Shown here piece by piece: positions 59,780 through 64,000 of a stretch of 64,000 nt of DNA. This stretch comes from Streptomyces halstedii (GTDB lineage: Bacteria; Actinomycetota; Actinomycetes; Streptomycetales; Streptomycetaceae). How positions within the stretch are numbered: the stretch's first letter is position 1; each line of letters opens with the position of its first letter. The stretch covers positions 62,001 through 126,000 of the forward strand of contig JOAZ01000013.1 of NCBI GenBank assembly GCA_000720535.1, in the 5' to 3' direction. The notes under the pieces are model-generated. The model did no database searches, was not told the origin of the DNA, and saw nothing but the letters and a program-made list of their open reading frames with translations. Both the position numbers and the translations under genes were made by a program.

Positions 59780-60358
59780 ATGAGCGTGCTGGAGCTGATC
59801 ACCCGCGCGGACGAGCGGGGCCTGGCGGCGAGCGGGATCGCCTGCCTGGAGCGGTGCCTGCCGTCCTCGGACGACGGCACCGGCGCGGAGGCGCTGCGCC
59901 CGCTCTGGGCGAGCTGCGGGAACGGGAAGGACTGGGCCGCCCGGCTGGTGGCCGCGGGCGAGGCCCTGGAGGGCGCGACCCCGCCGGACGCCGGGCGTGC
60001 GGCGGCCGACCGGGTCCGGGACCTGGTCCACGCGGCGCCGGAGGAGTTCGCCGAGGAGCCGCTGCGTGCCTGGTCCGACGCCTGCTCGCTCCTCGCGCTG
60101 GAGGTCCACCAGGAGTACGACCTGCCCGCCCCGGACGGCGGGGAGGGGCTGGAGCGTCTGCGAACGGGAGAGGCGGAGGACGCCGGCCCGCTCGTCATGG
60201 GTGAACTCCGCCGCCAGATCGCGATCCTGGAACTGCTCGCGGAGACCGAGGGCCCGGCCGGCGGCGGAGCGGGCCTGCGCCGTGCGCTCGACCTGTCGAC
60301 CGAGGGGCAACGGGTACTGAAGGCGGCCCTGTCCCGCCGGGCCCGCGGCCGGACCTGA
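59780..60358 (+). CDS. Uncharacterised acidic helical protein
   Basis: 192 residues, no family recognised. No signal peptide or membrane helix. Acidic and helical (VRDLVHAAPEEFAEEPLRAW, LGELRRQ-type segments), ending in KAALSRRARGRT. ATG 59780 has GAGGGGGGCACG upstream, a strong ribosome-binding site, and third-position GC is that of a real gene. It is the last gene before base composition drops. Confidence 0.75.
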   Translation: MSVLELITRADERGLAASGIACLERCLPSSDDGTGAEALRPLWASCGNGKDWAARLVAAGEALEGATPPDAGRAAADRVRDLVHAAPEEFAEEPLRAWSDACSLLALEVHQEYDLPAPDGGEGLERLRTGEAEDAGPLVMGELRRQIAILELLAETEGPAGGGAGLRRALDLSTEGQRVLKAALSRRARGRT

Positions 60359-60508
60359 CTGGGTGCCGTTCCCGGGCGGCGGTGCGGGTGCCGTCCGGGA
60401 CGCCTCCATACCCGTATGCCCCCGGGCCGGCGAACAGGACCGTCGGTTCTGGCGACGCTCGTGTTCAGCTCTGCGGCCACCTTCCCGGGCGTCTGGCAGG
60501 CAGGCGGT

Positions 60509-61861
60509 TCATGCCCGCACGGCCATCAGCCGCTGGTGTGCGTACGAGCGCAGGTCGCGAACGGCGGCACAGCCCCTATGGGGTTCGAGTGACTCCCGCA
60601 GCGTGCTGAGCACCAGGTCGAGACAGCGTGAAGCACCTGTCCCCAGAGCGGTGTCCAGGGCTGTCCGCGTGTCCGCCGTGGCGGCGTCGATGTCATGGTT
60701 GGCGAGGGCCGCGTGGGCACGATAGGTGAGCATGATGGCTCGGGTCCTCTCCCGTGCGGGAACCAGCAAGCCCAGGCCCTCCTCCAACGCGGCCGTGGCT
60801 CGCCGTGGATCTTCCAGGTCCAGCCAGCAGCGCCCGGCATCGACAGCGAGGTCGGCGGATGACATCCAGGACACCCACGTGGGTGCCGACTGCGTCCGGC
60901 CGCGGTCCAGTTGATGTTCGGCTTCTTTCAGCGCGCGAGCGGTGCCGACGTCGTCCTTGAGAACAGCGAGGGCGCGGGCCCGTCGCACATCCAGGAGTGA
61001 GCGAGCGGTGGCGTGGCGAGTTCGCGTGCGGGCGTGGGCGAGGATGTCGACCGCTTCGCCAGGGTGGCCGAGCCAGGTGGCGGAGTAGGCGAGGTCGGAG
61101 AGGACCCCGGCTCCGAGGTCGCGGTCGTCGGCGCTGTGAGCTGAGTGCAGGGCGGTGCGCCAGTGGTGCTGAGCCGAGGCATGGCGGCCTTGGTCGAAGT
61201 GGAGCCAGGCAGCGCTCTGGGCTGCCTGAGCCAGGACGGTGCGCAGGCGACGGCCGGTGGGTTCGTCGTAGCGGGCTGAGTCGAGCAAGTTGATGGCGAC
61301 GCGCATGGCCGCGCCGAGGAGATCGGCGCACTGCTGAGGGGATGCGTTTGCCAGGCCGGGTAGACGTCCGACGCTGCTCTCCAGCCAGATGAGCAGACTG
61401 TCATCGACGCGTTGCCCGGCCAGTGCCCCGGCCAGGCGTTCGGGTTCGACACGAGCCCATTCGGTCGCCATTCCGACTAAGGATCCGGCGGCCAGGACGA
61501 GGAAGGTGCGGCGGTCAGGCTGGTTGAGATCCACCAGTAACTCCGTGTGGGCGGCGCGGGCGCCGGCCGGGCTGAAGGGGAAGGGGCGGTCGTAGGCGGG
61601 GAGCCACCACGGCCAAGCCACAGTCTCCGATCGGGTGGAATCGATGCCCAGAACGTCGGCCAGCAACTCTTGATAGAGGTCGCTGGGAGTGCCTACTCGC
61701 CTGTGCTCCCACCGGTAGATGCGGCTGCGGTCGGCGGCGATGCGAAGACCGCGGCGTTGCGCGGCCAGGTTCAGGTGATGGGCGAGCTTTTCCATGCTCC
61801 ACCCGCGCTGTTGGCGCACGTAGGTCAGGGGATGCCCTACTCCCTCTGTGGTCATGCACAT
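60509..61861 (-). CDS. XRE-type HTH regulator with long helical (TPR-like) C-terminal domain; two TTA codons
   Basis: About 450 residues. The N-terminal HTH (about 8-70) includes LTYVRQQRGWSMEKLAHHLN and SRIYRWEHRR. A long all-helical region follows with TPR-like periodicity (ALHSAHSADDRDLGAGVLSD, WLGHPGEAVDILAHAR, RATAALEEGLGLLVPARERT). Such proteins often answer signalling molecules in Streptomyces. Two leucines are encoded by TTA (61478-61480 and 61538-61540, minus strand), so translation should need bldA tRNA. ATG 61861 (GAGG 7 nt upstream) or 61855 is the start. It is divergent from the dehydratase/ATP-grasp pair. GC is lower than in the rest of the window. Confidence 0.88.
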   Translation of the reverse strand: MCMTTEGVGHPLTYVRQQRGWSMEKLAHHLNLAAQRRGLRIAADRSRIYRWEHRRVGTPSDLYQELLADVLGIDSTRSETVAWPWWLPAYDRPFPFSPAGARAAHTELLVDLNQPDRRTFLVLAAGSLVGMATEWARVEPERLAGALAGQRVDDSLLIWLESSVGRLPGLANASPQQCADLLGAAMRVAINLLDSARYDEPTGRRLRTVLAQAAQSAAWLHFDQGRHASAQHHWRTALHSAHSADDRDLGAGVLSDLAYSATWLGHPGEAVDILAHARTRTRHATARSLLDVRRARALAVLKDDVGTARALKEAEHQLDRGRTQSAPTWVSWMSSADLAVDAGRCWLDLEDPRRATAALEEGLGLLVPARERTRAIMLTYRAHAALANHDIDAATADTRTALDTALGTGASRCLDLVLSTLRESLEPHRGCAAVRDLRSYAHQRLMAVRA

Positions 61862-62056
61862 CCCCCAATCCTCGTGTCCGCACGGCACCGTGGCGACCTG
61901 CTTCGCAGAGCGAGCCCACAACGGGGATACAGACGCCGAGAGGGTGTACGGACCACCGTGGAGGCAGCTCGGCGAGATGCCGGGCATCTCTCGACGGCAT
62001 ACGGGCATCGGGCCTCTGCGTAATGCGCCGGGCCGTCACTCTTCCAGGAGGCGTGC

Positions 62057-63094
62057 GTGAAACACGTACTCGTCACTGGAGGTGCGGGCTTCATCGGCTC
62101 GCACTTCGTCAGGCGGATCATTCAGACCGAGGACGTCGCCCGTGTGACCGTCCTCGACGCCCTCACCTATGCCGGTCACATCGAGAACCTGGGCATGGCG
62201 TTCCTGTCCGACAAGCTGCGGTTCGTTCACGGCGACGTTCGAGACGCAACTGCTGTTGACAACGTGATGGCGTCCGGTCCCACAGCAGTGGTGCATTTCG
62301 CTGCCGAGTCCCATGTCGATCGCTCCTACGCGGCGGCCGACGGGTTTCTGTCCACGAATGCTCTCGGTACCCGGGTACTTGTGGACGCGGCTCACCGCCA
62401 TGGCATCGACAAATTCGTCCACGTCTCGACCGACGAGGTCTACGGCCCGCTGCCGAAGGGATCAGCGACCGAGGAGTCGCCCCTGCGCCCGTCGGTCCCG
62501 TACGCGGTGTCGAAGGCGGCTGCCGACCTGGTAGCCCTGGGCGCTCACCAGACCCTTGGGATCCCGTTGTGCGTAACTCGCAGCAGCAACAACTATGGGC
62601 CTCGCCAGTACCCCGAAAAGATCATCCCGCTGTTCGTGACCCGGCTCTTGCGAGGTGCGTCCGTCACCCTCCACGACCAGGGACAGCACGTACGTAACTG
62701 GCTGCACGTAGAAGACAACTGTGCCGGGATCGAAGCGGTGCTGCGTGGTGGGGAGCCGGGAGCCGTCTACAACCTCGGTGGGGGCACTGACCTGTCCAGC
62801 AAGGAGCTGACCGGCCACCTGCTCGACATCTGCGGCGCGACGTGGGACGCCGTCACGTACATCCCCGACCGACCCTCGAACGACGTCCGCTACTCGATCG
62901 ACTGGTCCAAGGCCCGCAACCAGCTCGGATACCGGCCTGCTCACCGACTGGAGGACGGGCTGGCTGAAACCGCTGAGTGGTACCGCCGCAACCCCGACCG
63001 GTGGGCCCCGCTCGCGAGCGGCGGTCTGCGGCGCACCACTCCGCCGGCCCCCCGCCCCGCGCTCGCATCTCTGGAGGACGACCGTGTCCGCTGA
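62057..63094 (+). CDS. NAD-dependent epimerase/dehydratase, dTDP-glucose 4,6-dehydratase type
   Basis: 345 residues. Extended SDR: VTGGAGFIGSHFVRR at 6-20, DALTYAGHIENL, HFAAESHVDRS, catalytic Thr-Asp-Glu in VSTDEVYG and Tyr-Lys in PYAVSKAAAD. SSNNYGPRQYPEKIIP and HDQGQHVRNWLHVEDNC match RfbB/StrE closely. The ~25-residue tail after WYRRNPDRW is Pro/Ala/Arg-rich. GTG 62057 follows AGGAGG by 7 nt. It overlaps the ATP-grasp gene by 11 nt. The usual partners (thymidylyltransferase, rmlC, rmlD) are not in view, so its nucleotide sugar could differ from dTDP-glucose. Confidence 0.92.
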   Translation: MKHVLVTGGAGFIGSHFVRRIIQTEDVARVTVLDALTYAGHIENLGMAFLSDKLRFVHGDVRDATAVDNVMASGPTAVVHFAAESHVDRSYAAADGFLSTNALGTRVLVDAAHRHGIDKFVHVSTDEVYGPLPKGSATEESPLRPSVPYAVSKAAADLVALGAHQTLGIPLCVTRSSNNYGPRQYPEKIIPLFVTRLLRGASVTLHDQGQHVRNWLHVEDNCAGIEAVLRGGEPGAVYNLGGGTDLSSKELTGHLLDICGATWDAVTYIPDRPSNDVRYSIDWSKARNQLGYRPAHRLEDGLAETAEWYRRNPDRWAPLASGGLRRTTPPAPRPALASLEDDRVR

Positions 63095-64000
63095 CCAGAT
63101 CGCACCGCGCCGGATCCTGGTCACCGGCACCGGTGCCAACCCCGGCTTCGGGCTGGCCCGGAGCCTTACCCGCCTGGGCCACCACGTCATCGCCGCCGAC
63201 GCCAACCCTCTTGCCCCGGGGTTCCTTCTCCCACAAGTCGTCCCCCTGGTGATTCCGCCGGCTGACGACCAGGGCTACCGAGCCCGCATGGCCGGACTGT
63301 GCCGGGAGCTGGCGGTGGACGCGGTGGTACCCGCCATCGAGAACGATCTCCCGCCGCTGCTGCGCATGAGTTCTCGGCTGGAGGAGATCGGCGTGCACAT
63401 GTGGCTGCCCGAACCCGCATCGGTGCACGCGTGCATCGACAAGGCAGCCTTTCATCGAGTGCTCACCAAGCACGGAGTGCCCACCCCCCGGTCTTGGTGG
63501 GGCGACACCCTCGACCGGGTTCCCGAGAACAGGCAGCTGGTGGTCAAGCCCCGGCGCGGCCATGGTGCCCAGCACGTCCACTTCGTCGAGAAGAAGCGGC
63601 ACGCCCTGTTGCTGAGCGAGGTGGTCCCTGGCGCACTGGTGCAGGAGCGCGTGCACGGAACCGAGTTCACGGCCGACTGCCTCGTGGACCGCACAGGACG
63701 AGCGTCGGTGATCCTGCGCCGACGGGACCTGGTGAAGGCCGGGCTCGCCGCCGTCTCCACCACCTTCCAGGACGCCGTCGTGCTCGATCTTGTGCGGCGG
63801 GTCCTACGCGCCGTACGCGCCGAGGGTCTGTGCTGTGTACAGGGCTTCGTCCAGGACGACGGCCAGGTCACCATCACCGAACTGAACGTCCGGATCGCAG
63901 GCGGCTTCCCGCTGACCGAGGCGGCCGGAGCTGATCTGGTCGGCCAGATGGTCAACGGGCTGTTCGGCCTTCCGATCGACCATGACCGCCTGACCTACCG
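63084..64000 (+). CDS. ATP-grasp ligase (CarB/carboxylate-amine ligase type), C-terminus outside window
   Basis: At least 305 residues; the frame runs off the window end. GTG 63084 has GGAGGACGACC upstream, inside the end of the dehydratase gene. The N-terminal Rossmann-like pre-ATP-grasp domain is ILVTGTGANPGFGLARSLTRLG. The ATP-grasp domain follows: DKAAFHRVLTKHGVPTPRSW, then LVVKPRRGHGAQHVHFV, VQERVHGTEFTADCLVDRTG and ITELNVRIAGGFPLTEAAG (Mg-binding Glu/Asn). Substrates are unknown. Pairing with a sugar-nucleotide dehydratase suggests a step joining an amino acid or acid to a sugar or small metabolite. Confidence 0.88.
   Translation, partial: MSADQIAPRRILVTGTGANPGFGLARSLTRLGHHVIAADANPLAPGFLLPQVVPLVIPPADDQGYRARMAGLCRELAVDAVVPAIENDLPPLLRMSSRLEEIGVHMWLPEPASVHACIDKAAFHRVLTKHGVPTPRSWWGDTLDRVPENRQLVVKPRRGHGAQHVHFVEKKRHALLLSEVVPGALVQERVHGTEFTADCLVDRTGRASVILRRRDLVKAGLAAVSTTFQDAVVLDLVRRVLRAVRAEGLCCVQGFVQDDGQVTITELNVRIAGGFPLTEAAGADLVGQMVNGLFGLPIDHDRLTY

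Overview
The window is chromosomal DNA from a Streptomyces-type actinomycete. This rests on very high GC with strong third-position GC bias, GTG and TTG starts, many start codons lying about 7 nt after a -10 hexamer (leaderless pattern), paralogous NlpC/P60 hydrolases with a c-di-AMP riboswitch, and a gene order I recall from the Streptomyces core chromosome: pcrA, M23 peptidase, icmB, sucCD, perM, purN-purH, folD, mdh, trpS, a SCO4848-family protein, sdhCDAB. I had no database access, so species and synteny are recall, not search results. I found no rRNA, tRNA, CRISPR array or insertion sequence.

Layout. 1-7.5 kb: two NlpC/P60 endopeptidases (the first cut by the window edge) around a small membrane protein, then pcrA and a secreted M23 peptidase. 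7.5-9.4 kb: icmB (B12-binding isobutyryl-CoA mutase subunit) between two repeat-rich non-coding stretches. 9.4-18 kb: a divergent five-gene locus, with a DUF5691 protein and a SWIM-family protein lacking its zinc finger on the minus strand, and a MoxR-type AAA ATPase, a DUF5682 protein and a VWA protein overlapping by 4 nt on the plus strand. 18-20.4 kb: sucCD. 20.4-35 kb: an HTH/sigma-like membrane fusion, perM, purN-purH, membrane proteins, folD-DUF3017, an XRE-DUF2690 membrane regulator, mdh. 35-45 kb: an ICL/PEP-mutase family enzyme with an AhpD-like protein divergent from a MocR/PdxR regulator, a YgiB/YgiC-like pair, rocD, trpS, a 2H phosphoesterase and a DprE1/DprE2-like pair. 45-53 kb: BrkB-family membrane protein, D,D-carboxypeptidase, SCO4848-family protein, metallophosphoesterase, an orphan peptide-binding protein, TetR regulator, two small-envelope or unknown proteins. 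53-60 kb: sdhCDAB, an OHCU decarboxylase, a GH20 hexosaminidase, an unknown cytosolic protein. 60.5-64 kb: lower-GC accessory-looking DNA with an XRE/TPR-type regulator carrying two TTA codons, divergent from an NAD-dependent sugar-nucleotide dehydratase overlapping a partial ATP-grasp enzyme.

Most notable: the MoxR/VWA/DUF5682/DUF5691/SWIM locus carries face-to-face TTGTCAGTG promoter elements of the RecA-independent (PafBC-type) DNA-damage class in its 128-bp divergent region, and pcrA carries a related element. I infer that this conflict- or stress-type ATPase/VWA system is DNA-damage inducible. A second lead is the possible biosynthetic locus starting at 60.5 kb under a bldA-dependent (TTA-containing) regulator. 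A third is a set of tandem duplications spanning stop codons and 27-28 bp repeat arrays in convergent intergenic regions.
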